NCBI GenBank assembly: GCA_965198185.1 | Contig: CBDAOU010000002.1 | Span: forward strand, 992,001 to 1,056,000 | Origin: JAJECS01 sp965198185 | Lineage (GTDB): Bacteria > Chloroflexota > UBA11872 | Length of the DNA stretch: 64,000 nucleotides | Reading direction: 5' to 3' | Shown here: piece after piece, positions 31,294-45,100 of the stretch | Layout of the letters: each line of letters opens with the position of its first letter | How positions within the stretch are numbered: the first letter of the stretch is position 1 | The notes under the pieces: generated by a model | Told to the model about the DNA's origin: nothing | The model's input: only the letters and a program-made list of their open reading frames with translations | The model's database searches: none | Program-made: the position numbers and the translations under genes

Positions 31294-31581
31294 CTAGGTA
31301 CCCGGATAGATGTCGATGGCGTGCCCCTCGGCGAGGGTCACGATGGCCTTGCGTTTGGACGACCGATGGCCCTCGAACCGCCCAAACCGCCGCGGCTTGC
31401 CGCGAAGATTCATGACGTTGACGTCGCTGACGTCAACGCGAAACAACGCCTCGACGGCCTCCCTGATCATGTGCTTGGACGCTGTGGGATGAACCTCGAA
31501 CACATACTTGCGATCTCCCACAAGCACGGTCGATTTCTCCGTCACCACTGGTCGGATCACGACGTCCGCGGGGTCAGGCAT
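31294..31581 (-). CDS. rplW: Ribosomal protein uL23
   Basis: A tunnel-exit protein that docks SRP and trigger factor; 95 residues. DVVIRPVVTEKSTVLVGDRK and the KPRRFGRFEGHRSSKRKAIV loop mark it. ATG 31581 overlaps the end of rplD by 8 bases. Confidence 0.96.
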   Translation of the reverse strand: MPDPADVVIRPVVTEKSTVLVGDRKYVFEVHPTASKHMIREAVEALFRVDVSDVNVMNLRGKPRRFGRFEGHRSSKRKAIVTLAEGHAIDIYPGT

Positions 31582-32179
31582 CGTGGGCTCCCCGCAGGAG
31601 GTCGAGCGCGGCATCGGTCGCCACGACGTGATCGGCCGCGGCCACGTCCATAAAACCCACGGCGTCGGCGCGTTGCACCGTCACGCCGGGGATATTGCGT
31701 GACGACCGCCGGAGCGCCTCCGGCGGCTCTTGATCGAGCAGGAGCAATCGCCCGGCCAATCCGGCGTCTGCCAGCCATGCGGCGCGTTCCTTGGTCTTGG
31801 CCGTGTCCCCCCAGCCTTCGACACGATGCACGCAATCGGCCTGTGCCTTTTGCGCCAAGAGGCTTCGGAGCGCTTCGCGTCGCTCGCGCCGGCTAAGCCG
31901 GCGCCGCACGGTGCGCGGACGGGGTCCAAAGGTGACGGCGCCGCCCCGCCGTTGTCCAGCGGACGCGCTGCCGGCACGCGCGCGTCCCACGCCCTTCTGG
32001 CGGTACAGCTTTTGCGCGCTCGCCGTTACCTCGCTACGTGTCTGCGTGCTGTTCGTGCTTTGCCGACGGCGCTGCGCGCCGACGATTGCGGCCCGACGCA
32101 GGAGTTCTCCCCGCGCTCCAGGCTCGCCGAACAAGTCGGGGGCCACGGAACTGATCGGCGCCGTGTCTCTGGCCGTCAT
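31574..32179 (-). CDS. rplD: Ribosomal protein uL4
   Basis: A tunnel-wall protein of 201 residues. The extended loop QKGVGRARAGSASAGQRRGG and FGPRPRTVRRRLSRRERREA are diagnostic. In gamma-proteobacteria L4 autoregulates the S10 operon; no leader of that kind is visible here. ATG 32179 overlaps the rplC stop by one base (TGATG). Confidence 0.96.
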   Translation of the reverse strand: MTARDTAPISSVAPDLFGEPGARGELLRRAAIVGAQRRRQSTNSTQTRSEVTASAQKLYRQKGVGRARAGSASAGQRRGGAVTFGPRPRTVRRRLSRRERREALRSLLAQKAQADCVHRVEGWGDTAKTKERAAWLADAGLAGRLLLLDQEPPEALRRSSRNIPGVTVQRADAVGFMDVAAADHVVATDAALDLLRGAHDA

Positions 32180-32817
32180 CAATCCCGGCTCCCATGCCGC
32201 GAGGTTGGTCGGACCATGAGAATGCCGTTGCGCGGGCCGGGTACGGCGCCGCGCAGGGCGATGTAGTTCTTCTCGGCGTCCACGTGCTCCACGCGCAGGC
32301 GCTTGGCGGTCACCCGCCGGCCGCCCATACGGCCGGCCATGCGCATGCCCTTGAACACCCGGCTCGGACTGGTTCCCGCGCCCACCGATCCCGGGGCTCG
32401 AAGCCGGTCGGACTGGCCGTGCGTGCGCGGCCCGCCACGAAAGTTATGACGGCGCACGACGCCGGCAAAACCCTTGCCCTTCGAAATGCCTGTGACGTCA
32501 ACCAAGTCGCCCGGCGCGAACATGTCGGCCCGCAACTCCGCGCCAACCTCGAGATCAGGCGCGCTGTCCAGGCGAAACTCACGCAACTCTCGGTACGCCG
32601 GCGCGTCCTGCAGGTGTCCTCGCTCCGCTCGCGAGAGTTTCGAATCGCGGGTCACGTCGAAACCGACCTGCAGCGCGGTATAGCCGTCGCGCTCCATCGT
32701 GCGCACGTCCGTCACAGTGCACGGGCCGGCCTCGATCAACGTCACGCCGCACGCGCGTCCGTCATCGTCGAAGCGTTGGGTCATGCCGATTTTGCGACCC
32801 AGAATTCCCGCAGCCAT
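32179..32817 (-). CDS. rplC: Ribosomal protein uL3
   Basis: A 23S rRNA-organising protein of 212 residues. GILGRKIGMTQRFDDDGR at the start, GISKGKGFAGVVRRHNFRGG and the RMAGRMGGRRVTAKRLRVEH tail are typical. Four bases separate it from rpsJ. Confidence 0.97.
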   Translation of the reverse strand: MAAGILGRKIGMTQRFDDDGRACGVTLIEAGPCTVTDVRTMERDGYTALQVGFDVTRDSKLSRAERGHLQDAPAYRELREFRLDSAPDLEVGAELRADMFAPGDLVDVTGISKGKGFAGVVRRHNFRGGPRTHGQSDRLRAPGSVGAGTSPSRVFKGMRMAGRMGGRRVTAKRLRVEHVDAEKNYIALRGAVPGPRNGILMVRPTSRHGSRD

Positions 32818-32821
32818 GGCG

Positions 32822-33211
32822 CTAGGACTTCAACTCGATGTCGACGCCGGCGGCCAGTTGCAACCGCAGGAGCTCGTCCATCGTCTGCTGCGTGGGGTCA
32901 ATTACGTCGATGAGGCGCTTGTGCGTGCGCATCTCGAACTGCTCGCGCGAGTCCTTATCGATAAAGGGGGACCGGATGACCGTCCACTTCTTCTTCTGGG
33001 TCGGAAGTGGAATCGGACCACGAACATCGGCGCCGGTGCGATCCGCCGCTTCGATGATGCGGCGGGCCGCGTCGTCCAGCACCTTGTGATCGTAGGCCTT
33101 GAGGCGAATGCGAATCCGCTGACGCGGGGCCTGTCGCCGGGCGCGCCCACTGGCTGGCCGCCCGGCCGGCGGTTCGCCCGGACTGTCGGCGGATGCGCGT
33201 GCCTCAGCCAT
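32822..33211 (-). CDS. rpsJ: Ribosomal protein uS10 with N-terminal extension
   Basis: The S10 core (RIRIRLKAYDHKVLDDAARR, IPLPTQKKKWTVIRSPFIDK, REQFEMRTHKRLIDVI) is complete. It is preceded by about 30 residues rich in Pro, Ala, Gly and Arg that ordinary S10 (about 103 residues) lacks; no start codon exists close to the core, so the extension appears real. The ATG comes only 5 bases after the tuf stop, with no separate ribosome-binding site. Confidence 0.95.
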   Translation of the reverse strand: MAEARASADSPGEPPAGRPASGRARRQAPRQRIRIRLKAYDHKVLDDAARRIIEAADRTGADVRGPIPLPTQKKKWTVIRSPFIDKDSREQFEMRTHKRLIDVIDPTQQTMDELLRLQLAAGVDIELKS

Positions 33212-33216
33212 CGCGG

Positions 33217-34419
33217 TTAGTTAACGATCTTGGTCACGACGCCGGCACCTACCGTCACGCCGCCTTCGCGAATCGCAAAGTGAACGCCGTCCTCGAGCGC
33301 CACGGGCGCGCCGAGCTTCACGGTCATCTCAATGTTGTCGCCGGGCACGACCATCTCCGTGCCTTCCGGCAGGTTGACCTCACCCGTGACGTCGGTGGTG
33401 TGGATGTAGAACTGCGGCCGATAGCCATTGAAGAACGGGGTGTGGCGGCCGCCTTCGTCCTTGGTCAGGACGTAGACGTTCGCCATGAATTCCGTGTGCG
33501 GCGTGATGGAGCCGGGGGCGGCCAGCACCATTCCGCGCTCGACCTCGTGGCGCTCGATCCCGCGGAGCAGGCAGCCAACGTTGTCGCCGGCGACGCCCTC
33601 ATCGAGCGTCTTGCGGAACATCTCGACGCCGGTGCACACCCGACGGTCCACCAGGTCGCGCATGCCGACGATGTCCACTTCCTCACCGGGCGTGACCACG
33701 CCCCGCTCGACGCGGCCCGTGACCACGGTTCCACGCCCCTTGATGCCGAACACGTCCTCGATCGGCATCAGGAACGGCTCGTCGACCGGGCGCTGCGGCT
33801 CTTCGAAGTAGGTGTCGATCGTCTCGACCAGCTCCAGAATCGGCGCGAATTCGGGGGCGTCCGGATCGGCGCTGTCGGACTCCAGCGCATGCAGGGCGCT
33901 GCCGCGCACGATTGGCACGTCGTCGCCCGGGAACTCGTACTTGTTCAAGAGATCGCGGAGCTCAAGCTCAACAAGCTCGATCAACTCCTCGTCATCCACC
34001 ATGTCGACTTTATTCAAGTAGACGACGATCGCGCCCACTTCGACCTGGCGCGCCAGCAGCACGTGCTCGAAGGTCTGCGGCATGGGGCCGTCGGGAGCGC
34101 TGACTACGAGAATGGCGCCGTCCATTTGCGCGGCGCCGGTGATCATGTTCTTGATGTAGTCGCGGTGACCCGGCGCATCGATATGCGCGTAGTGCCGACT
34201 ATCGCTTTCGTATTCCACATGAGCGATCGAAATCGTGATGCCACGCTCGCGCTCCTCGGGCGCTTTGTCGATGGCGTCGAACGCCTCGAATTGCGCCAAG
34301 CCTCGCAACGACAGCACTTTGGTGATGGCTGCCGTGAGCGTGGTCTTGCCGTGGTCGACATGGCCAATGGTGCCGACGTTGACATGCGGCTTCGTGCGTT
34401 CGAACTTGACTCGTCCCAT
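33217..34419 (-). CDS. tuf: Elongation factor Tu
   Basis: Delivers aminoacyl-tRNA to the ribosome; 400 residues. G1 is GHVDHGKTTL, G3 DAPGHRDYIKNM and G4 NKVD, with complete domains II and III (GYRPQFYIHTTDVTGEV). The Arg in DAPGHRD (Ala in E. coli DCPGHAD) is a variant I associate with Chloroflexota. PMPQTFEH has Phe where most EF-Tu have Arg. An AGGAG ribosome-binding site sits 9 bases before ATG 34419. This is the only tuf copy in the window. Confidence 0.97.
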   Translation of the reverse strand: MGRVKFERTKPHVNVGTIGHVDHGKTTLTAAITKVLSLRGLAQFEAFDAIDKAPEERERGITISIAHVEYESDSRHYAHIDAPGHRDYIKNMITGAAQMDGAILVVSAPDGPMPQTFEHVLLARQVEVGAIVVYLNKVDMVDDEELIELVELELRDLLNKYEFPGDDVPIVRGSALHALESDSADPDAPEFAPILELVETIDTYFEEPQRPVDEPFLMPIEDVFGIKGRGTVVTGRVERGVVTPGEEVDIVGMRDLVDRRVCTGVEMFRKTLDEGVAGDNVGCLLRGIERHEVERGMVLAAPGSITPHTEFMANVYVLTKDEGGRHTPFFNGYRPQFYIHTTDVTGEVNLPEGTEMVVPGDNIEMTVKLGAPVALEDGVHFAIREGGVTVGAGVVTKIVN

Positions 34420-34460
34420 TCGCTGCGTGCTCCTGATGCGCCGGCCGAGTGGCCGCGCGC

Positions 34461-36530
34461 CTAGACCCCTGTGAGAACTTCCTGTCCCGTACCGGCCCCC
34501 GGCCGGACGGCGTAGTGCGAGAACTCCATCGAAAACGTTCCCCGGCCCTGAGTGGCCGAGCGTAACGCACTAGCGTACCCAAACATTGTCGCCAGCGGTA
34601 CTTCTGCGCGAATCACGCTCGATCCGCCTCGTGGCTCGGTACCTTGGACTTCGCCCCGCTTGGACAACAAGCTCGCCAGCACATCGCCGACGTAGTCGTC
34701 GGGAATCACGACGTCAACCGCCATCACGGGCTCGAGAACGGCGGTCCCCGAGCGTCGCAAGGCCTCTTCCACCGCCCACGCCCCGGCAATTTCGAACGCG
34801 ATCTCGGATGAGTCCACGTCATGCGACGAGCCATCGACGATGCGCACGCGCACGTCAACGACCTGGTAGCCCTTTAGTCCACCGGTCAGCGCTCGTCGCG
34901 CGCCGCGTTCAGCCGCGGGCAGAAAGCTGAGCGGAATGGCGCCGCCGACGATACGCGTCTCGATTTCGACGCCGGCGCCCGGTTCCAGCGGCTCAAGCTC
35001 GACAACCACATGGCCATATTGCCCGCGCCCGCCGGTCTGGCGGATAAAGCGGCCTATCGCCTGGACGGCCCGCAACGGGCGTTCGCGATAGGCCACCTGC
35101 GGGCGCCCGACGTTGGCGCCGACGCGAAACTCGCGCAGCAGGCGGTCCACGATTACTTCCAGGTGCAGCTCGCCCATGCCGGCAATCAGCGTCTGGCCAG
35201 TCTCTGCATCGGCTCGTACCTGGAAGGTCGGATCCTCGTCGCCCAGCTTGCCCAGCGCCGTGATGATGCGGTCTTGATCCGCTCGGCTCTTGGGCTCGAT
35301 GGCGATGGTCACGACCGGATCAGGGAACGTGATCGATTCCAGCAACACGGGATGCGCCGGGTCGGCGAGCGTGTCTCCGGTGCCGACGTCGCGCATGCCA
35401 ACGGCCGCGACGATATCGCCGGGCACGATGGCATCTTTGATTTCCTCGCGCTTATCGGCATGCATGCGCAGCACCCGGCTCAGGCGTTGCCGCCGACCCG
35501 TTCCTACGTTGAGGACCGTCGTGCCAGGCTCGATTCGACCTGAATAGACGCGAAAATACGCCAGTTTGCCCGAATGCGGATCGGCCACCATCTTGAACGC
35601 CAGCGCGGCAAACGGCTCGTCTTCCGCTGCGGGTCGCTCACGGGGCTCGTCGCTGGCGGGGTCGATTCCGCGAACGGGCGGCACGTCGAGCGGCGAGGGC
35701 AGATAGTGCGCCACCGCGTCGAGCACCGGCTCGATGCCGCGATTTCGCAGCGCGCTGCCGAAGAGGACCGGCACGAGCTGGGATTGGATCGTCCCGCGTC
35801 GCAGCGCGGCGATGATCGCCGCGGCGTCGACGTCGTCGTCGTTGAGGTAGAGCTCGGCAATGTCGTCGTCGAACTCACTGAGCGCTTCAAGCAGCTGCAG
35901 TCGTGCGACAACCGCCACCTCGGCAAGTTCGTCTGGAATGTCCTCGATCGACGGCTCAATGGCCGCATCACTGGGCCAAACGATGGCTTGCATCTCGACG
36001 AGGTCGACCACCCCCCGAAATTCCTGCTCGCGGCCTATCGGGAGCTGGATCGGAACGGGATTCGCCCCTAGCCGCTCACGAATGGAGCGGACCGCCGCGT
36101 CGGCGTCGGCCCCGACACGGTCCATCTTGTTGATGAGGGCGACGCGCGGAACGTCGTATTTGTCGGCCTGGCGCCACACGGTCTCCGACTGCGGCTCGAC
36201 ACCGTGCACGGCGTCGAAGACGACGAGCCCACCGTCGAGCACACGCAGCGAGCGCTCCACCTCGGCGGTGAAGTCCACGTGCCCAGGCGTGTCGATGACG
36301 TTGATCCGCCGGTCCCGCCAGTAGCAGGTCGTGGCCGCCGCGACGATGGTGATGCCGCGCTCGCGCTCCTGCGCCATCCAGTCCATCTGCGTGGTGCCGT
36401 CGTCGATAACGCCGATGCGGTGGATGCGTCCCGTATAAAAGAGGATGCGCTCGGTCGTGGTGGTCTTGCCGGCATCGATGTGGGCGATGATGCCAATGTT
36501 GCGCGTTCGCGCGATTGCAGCTTCGGACAT
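34461..36530 (-). CDS. fusA: Elongation factor G
   Basis: The translocation GTPase; 689 residues, family length. G1 is AHIDAGKTTTTE, switch I has MDWMAQERERGITI, G3 DTPGHVDF and G4 NKMDRVGAD. Domain IV carries the loop RQTGGRGQYGHVV, and the C-terminus (VPLATMFGYASALRSATQGR, then GTFSMEFSHY) is complete. It follows rpsG by 17 bases in the str operon. Nothing suggests the spd/EF-G2 paralog. Confidence 0.97.
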   Translation of the reverse strand: MSEAAIARTRNIGIIAHIDAGKTTTTERILFYTGRIHRIGVIDDGTTQMDWMAQERERGITIVAAATTCYWRDRRINVIDTPGHVDFTAEVERSLRVLDGGLVVFDAVHGVEPQSETVWRQADKYDVPRVALINKMDRVGADADAAVRSIRERLGANPVPIQLPIGREQEFRGVVDLVEMQAIVWPSDAAIEPSIEDIPDELAEVAVVARLQLLEALSEFDDDIAELYLNDDDVDAAAIIAALRRGTIQSQLVPVLFGSALRNRGIEPVLDAVAHYLPSPLDVPPVRGIDPASDEPRERPAAEDEPFAALAFKMVADPHSGKLAYFRVYSGRIEPGTTVLNVGTGRRQRLSRVLRMHADKREEIKDAIVPGDIVAAVGMRDVGTGDTLADPAHPVLLESITFPDPVVTIAIEPKSRADQDRIITALGKLGDEDPTFQVRADAETGQTLIAGMGELHLEVIVDRLLREFRVGANVGRPQVAYRERPLRAVQAIGRFIRQTGGRGQYGHVVVELEPLEPGAGVEIETRIVGGAIPLSFLPAAERGARRALTGGLKGYQVVDVRVRIVDGSSHDVDSSEIAFEIAGAWAVEEALRRSGTAVLEPVMAVDVVIPDDYVGDVLASLLSKRGEVQGTEPRGGSSVIRAEVPLATMFGYASALRSATQGRGTFSMEFSHYAVRPGAGTGQEVLTGV

Positions 36531-36547
36531 GGTGCGACGAACTCGGT

Positions 36548-37018
36548 CTAAAACGCGTAGATGGCGAATGCGCGATTCGCCTCGGCCATGCGATGCATCT
36601 CTTCGCGGCGACGAACTGCGCCGCCCTGTCCCGAAGCTGCATCGAGAAGCTCAAACGCCAGTCGCTCGTGCATGGAGCGTCCGGATCGCGCCCGTGCGGA
36701 GCTGATGAGCCAGCGCACGGCTAGTGAGTATCGGCGGTCCCCGCGAATCTCGACGGGCACCTGATAGGTCGCGCCACCCACACGGCGCGGCTTGACTTCG
36801 ATTTGCGGCATGACGTTGCGAATAGCCTCTTCAAACGCGTCGACCGCCGGTGCGCCGCCGCGCTCCTCGACGAGGTCAAAGGCGCCGTAGACGATCGCCT
36901 GCGCCTTTGCCTTGAAGCCATGACGCATTAGCTTGTTGATAAAGCGCTCCACCGTCCGATTGTTGTATTTCGGATCGGGTGCGGTCATACGCCGCTCGGG
37001 GCGCTTTCGACGTGGCAT
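36548..37018 (-). CDS. rpsG: Ribosomal protein uS7
   Basis: A 16S 3'-domain assembly initiator of 156 residues. MPRRKRPERRMTAPDPKYNN, KLMRHGFKAKAQAIVYGAF, GGATYQVPVEI and the R-rich RWLISSARARSGRSMHERLA are conserved. A 93-base gap, holding GC-rich sequence but no clear terminator, separates it from rpsL. Confidence 0.97.
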   Translation of the reverse strand: MPRRKRPERRMTAPDPKYNNRTVERFINKLMRHGFKAKAQAIVYGAFDLVEERGGAPAVDAFEEAIRNVMPQIEVKPRRVGGATYQVPVEIRGDRRYSLAVRWLISSARARSGRSMHERLAFELLDAASGQGGAVRRREEMHRMAEANRAFAIYAF

Positions 37019-37111
37019 GTTGCTAAGGCTCCTGGTTAGTGCGTGGGGCCCCGGGTCCGAGCAATCCGGAAGCCATTGCTGGCCACCAACTGCTCCACGG
37101 GGGAATTGAAC

Positions 37112-37525
37112 CTACGCGCCGCGCCTGGTGCCGTACTTTGACCGCCCTTGCTTGCGATTCTCGACGCCCGTGGCATCCAGAGGTCCCCGTACGACGTGAT
37201 AGCGCACTCCAGGCAGGTCTTTCACGCGTCCGCCGCGAATGAGAACTACCGAGTGCTCCTGGAGTTGATGTCCTTCACCCGGAATGTAGGCCGTGACCTC
37301 CATCCCATTCGACAATCGCACCCGCGCCACCTTGCGCAGCGCCGAATTCGGCTTTCGCGGCGTGACGGTGCGCACCAGCGTGCATACGCCGCGCTTCTGG
37401 GGCGCCCCGCGGGTGCGCACCATGCGCCGGCGCAGGCCGTTGTAGGCGAAGTGCAGCGCGGGCGCCGTCACTTTTCGCCGCGACTTGCGCCGACCCTTGC
37501 GAACAAGCTGGTTTATCGTTGGCAC
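37112..37525 (-). CDS. rpsL: Ribosomal protein uS12 with Arg at the streptomycin position
   Basis: A decoding-centre protein of 137 residues. PTINQLVRKGRRKSRRKV, RGVCTLVRTVTPRKPNSALR and GGRVKDLPGVRYHVVRG are conserved. The near-universal TPKKPN reads TPRKPN here, so the equivalent of E. coli K43 (codon 37355-37357, CGA) is Arg; the K88 equivalent in VKDLPG is Lys. GTG 37525 is the start; an ATG two bases earlier is out of frame. About 12 extra residues follow the N-terminal motif. Confidence 0.96.
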   Translation of the reverse strand: MPTINQLVRKGRRKSRRKVTAPALHFAYNGLRRRMVRTRGAPQKRGVCTLVRTVTPRKPNSALRKVARVRLSNGMEVTAYIPGEGHQLQEHSVVLIRGGRVKDLPGVRYHVVRGPLDATGVENRKQGRSKYGTRRGA

Positions 37526-37596
37526 ATGAACACCGATGTCTGTTTGATTAGGGGCACGACAAAGCAGCACGCACTAAGGCGCCCGTTTCCAAGCTA

Positions 37597-42123
<4,527 letters not shown>

Positions 42124-42137
42124 GCTCGTCTTGCCTC

Positions 42138-45100
42138 CTACAGCCGGTATTCACGGCCCTGTATGTTGATGCCGTCCAGGTCCGGCAACATGTCATGCGT
42201 GTGCTCGACCACTAGCGGCACTTCCTCTTCGTGTTCGTCGAGAATGTCCACCGCCACCCCCAAGCTCTGCAGCTCTTTGACGAGCACGCGGAAGGACTCC
42301 GGGATTCCGGGTTCGAGGATCGTCTCGCCCTTGACGATGGCCTCATAGGTCTTCACTCGCCCAAGGATGTCGTCGGACTTGACGGTGAGCATTTCCTGCA
42401 GCGTGTGGGCGGCGCCGTAGGCCTCGAGCGCCCACACCTCCATCTCGCCGAAGCGCTGGCCGCCCATCTGCGCCTTGCCGCCGAGCGGCTGCTGCGTGAT
42501 CAGCGAGTAGGGTCCGGTCGACCGCGCATGGATCTTGTCGTCCACCATGTGTCCGAGCTTCATCATGTAGATCACGCCCACGACGACCTCTTGATCGAAC
42601 TCGTCGCCGGTGCGACCGTCGATCAGTTGCGCCTTGCCGTGCTCGGGCAGATCGGCCTCCGCCAGCGCCGCGATGATGTCGGACTCGTCGGCACTGTCGA
42701 ATACGGGCGTGATCGCACGGAAATTCATCTTGGCGGCCGCCCGACCCAGGTGCGTCTCCAGCGACTGCCCCACGTTCATCCGCGAGGCCACGCCCAAGGG
42801 GTTGAGAATCAGGTCGATCGGGGTGCCGTCCTCGAGATGGGGCATGTCCTCGTCGGGCAGGATCATGGACACCACGCCCTTGTTCCCGTGGCGTCCCGCC
42901 ATCTTGTCGCCAACCATCAGTTTGCGCTTGGACGCCACACTCACGCGGACCATCTCGGTCACGCCGGCCTGAAGGTCGGCGGCGTCGGCGGCAGTGAAGC
43001 GCTTGACGTCGATCACCCGTCCCGACTCACCCGTCGGCAGGTGCTTTGAGGTGTCCTTCACTTCGCGGGCGTCGCGGCCAAAGATGGCGCGCAACAAGCG
43101 GTCCTCACCGCTGAGCTCGGTCTCCCCCTTGGGGGTGATCTTGCCCACCAAAATGTCGTCCGGTCCGACCTCAGCCCCCACGTAGACGACACCGGTGTCG
43201 TCGAGATTGCGCAATCCCTCTTCGCTCTGATTGGGAATGTCCCGCGTGATCTCCTCAGGTCCCAGCTTGGTATCGCGCGCTTCCACCTCGTACTGCTCAA
43301 TGTGAATCGAGGTAAAGACGTCGTCCTTGACCAAACGTTCGCTGACGACGATCGCGTCCTCGTAGTTGCCGCCTTCCCAGAACATGAAGGCCACAAGGAT
43401 GTTCTGACCGAGCGAAAGCATGGTGTCGCTCGTGGCCATGCTCTCGGCAATGACTTGGCCGGCTCGGACCTCGTCTCCGACCCGCACCACCGGCCGCTGG
43501 CTGATGCACGTGGCCGTGTTGGAACGCTCGAATTTGCGCAGGCGATAGGTGTGCTCGCCCTGGCCGGGATGCTCGACGACGATCTGGCGAGCGGTGACCT
43601 CGCGAACCGCGCCGTCGGCCACGGCGCTCACCATATGGCCCGAGTCGGTCGCGGCGCGCGCCTCCATTCCGGTGACCACCAGCGGCGCTTCGGGCGTGAT
43701 GAGCGGCACGGCTTGCCGCTGCATGTTGGCTCCCATCAGGGCGCGGTTTGCATCGTCGTGCTCCAGGAACGGAATCATGGCCGCGGGCACGCTCACGATC
43801 TGCTGCGGCGAGGCGTCGATGAACTCGACATCCGCGACGGGAGATTCGTGGATCAGCGCGCCATGACGCACCGACACCCGGTCGGCCGCGAACTCGCCGT
43901 TGGGCTTCAACGCCGCGTTCGCCTGGGCGATCGTGAACTGCTCCTCGGCGTCGGCGGTCATGTATTCGATCTCGTCCGTCACCCAGGGGCGAACCGGAAT
44001 CTCGGCATCGCCATCCGCGGCGGCCAAGATGGCGGCAGCGTCCGGTGTGATCTTCTTCCCGGCCGCTACGAGCACGTCTGCGCCGTCCGGCGCGTGAATC
44101 GACTTGGAGGCGGTTCGGCCCGCAAGGGCCGCCGCATCCGACGCCGGCGCGGTGTGGGCCACCCGGCGGTACGGCGTCTCAATGAATCCGTAGGGATTCA
44201 CCTTGGCGAAGGTGGCAAGGGTGTTGATCAACCCGATGCTTGGCCCTTCCGGCGTCTCGATCGGGCACACCCGGCCGTAGTGGCTGTAGTGCACGTCCCG
44301 CACGTCGAAACCGGCACGCTCACGCGAGAGCCCACCGGGTCCCATGGCGCTGAGGCGACGCTTGTGCCCCAGCTCGGCAAGCGGATTGGCCTGGTCCATG
44401 AACTGCGACAGCTGGCTGCCGCCGAAGAATTCCTTGATCGCCGCCGTCACCGGCCGCGTGTTGATCAACCCTGAAGGTGTGGCCTCGGCAGCATCCTGGA
44501 TGCTCATACGTTCCTTGATCACCCGCTCCATGCGGAGCAGCCCGATACGGAACTGTTCGGCCAGCAGTTCGCCCACCGCGCGCACCCGCCGGTTTCCAAG
44601 ATGGTCGATGTGGTCGGGTTGTCCCTGCACCACGTTGAGCCGCACGATCTCGCGCACGATGGCCAGCAGGTCGTCCGGCCGCAGGGTGCGCATTTCGTCG
44701 TCCGGATCGGCGCCCAGTCGCTTGTTGAGCTTGTAGCGGCCAACCGGGCCAAGGTCGTAGCGGCGGATGGTGAAAAACGTCTGCTCGATCAGCGTCCGGG
44801 CGTTATCCACCGTGGCCGGGTCGCCGGGCCGCAGCCGGTGGTAGAGCTCGATCAGGCCGTCTTCATGACTGATGGCGGTATCGCGCCGCGTGGCGGAGTC
44901 GCCAATCGTGGACCGAATGAACTGATGGTCCGGGTCGGTGTCGATGTCGGCGAACAGCCCGAGCAGCACCTCGTCCGCCCCCCACTCCGGCGAGATGGCC
45001 CGCAAGAACGTGGTGACGGGAAGGCGTCGCTTGCGGTCGATCTTCACGCCGATCAGGTTCTGGCTCGCCGTCTCGAACTCAAGCCAGGCGCCGCGCTTCG

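Noticed and set aside
37019..37111. Terminator between rpsL and rpsG
   Set aside because: The GC-rich stretch lacks a U tract and a clear stem, so transcription through the str cluster is assumed.
44330..44420. Possible natural rifampicin-resistance changes in rpoB
   Set aside because: The D516, H526 and S531 equivalents are wild type; the Ala at the 518 and 522 equivalents is not enough to infer resistance.
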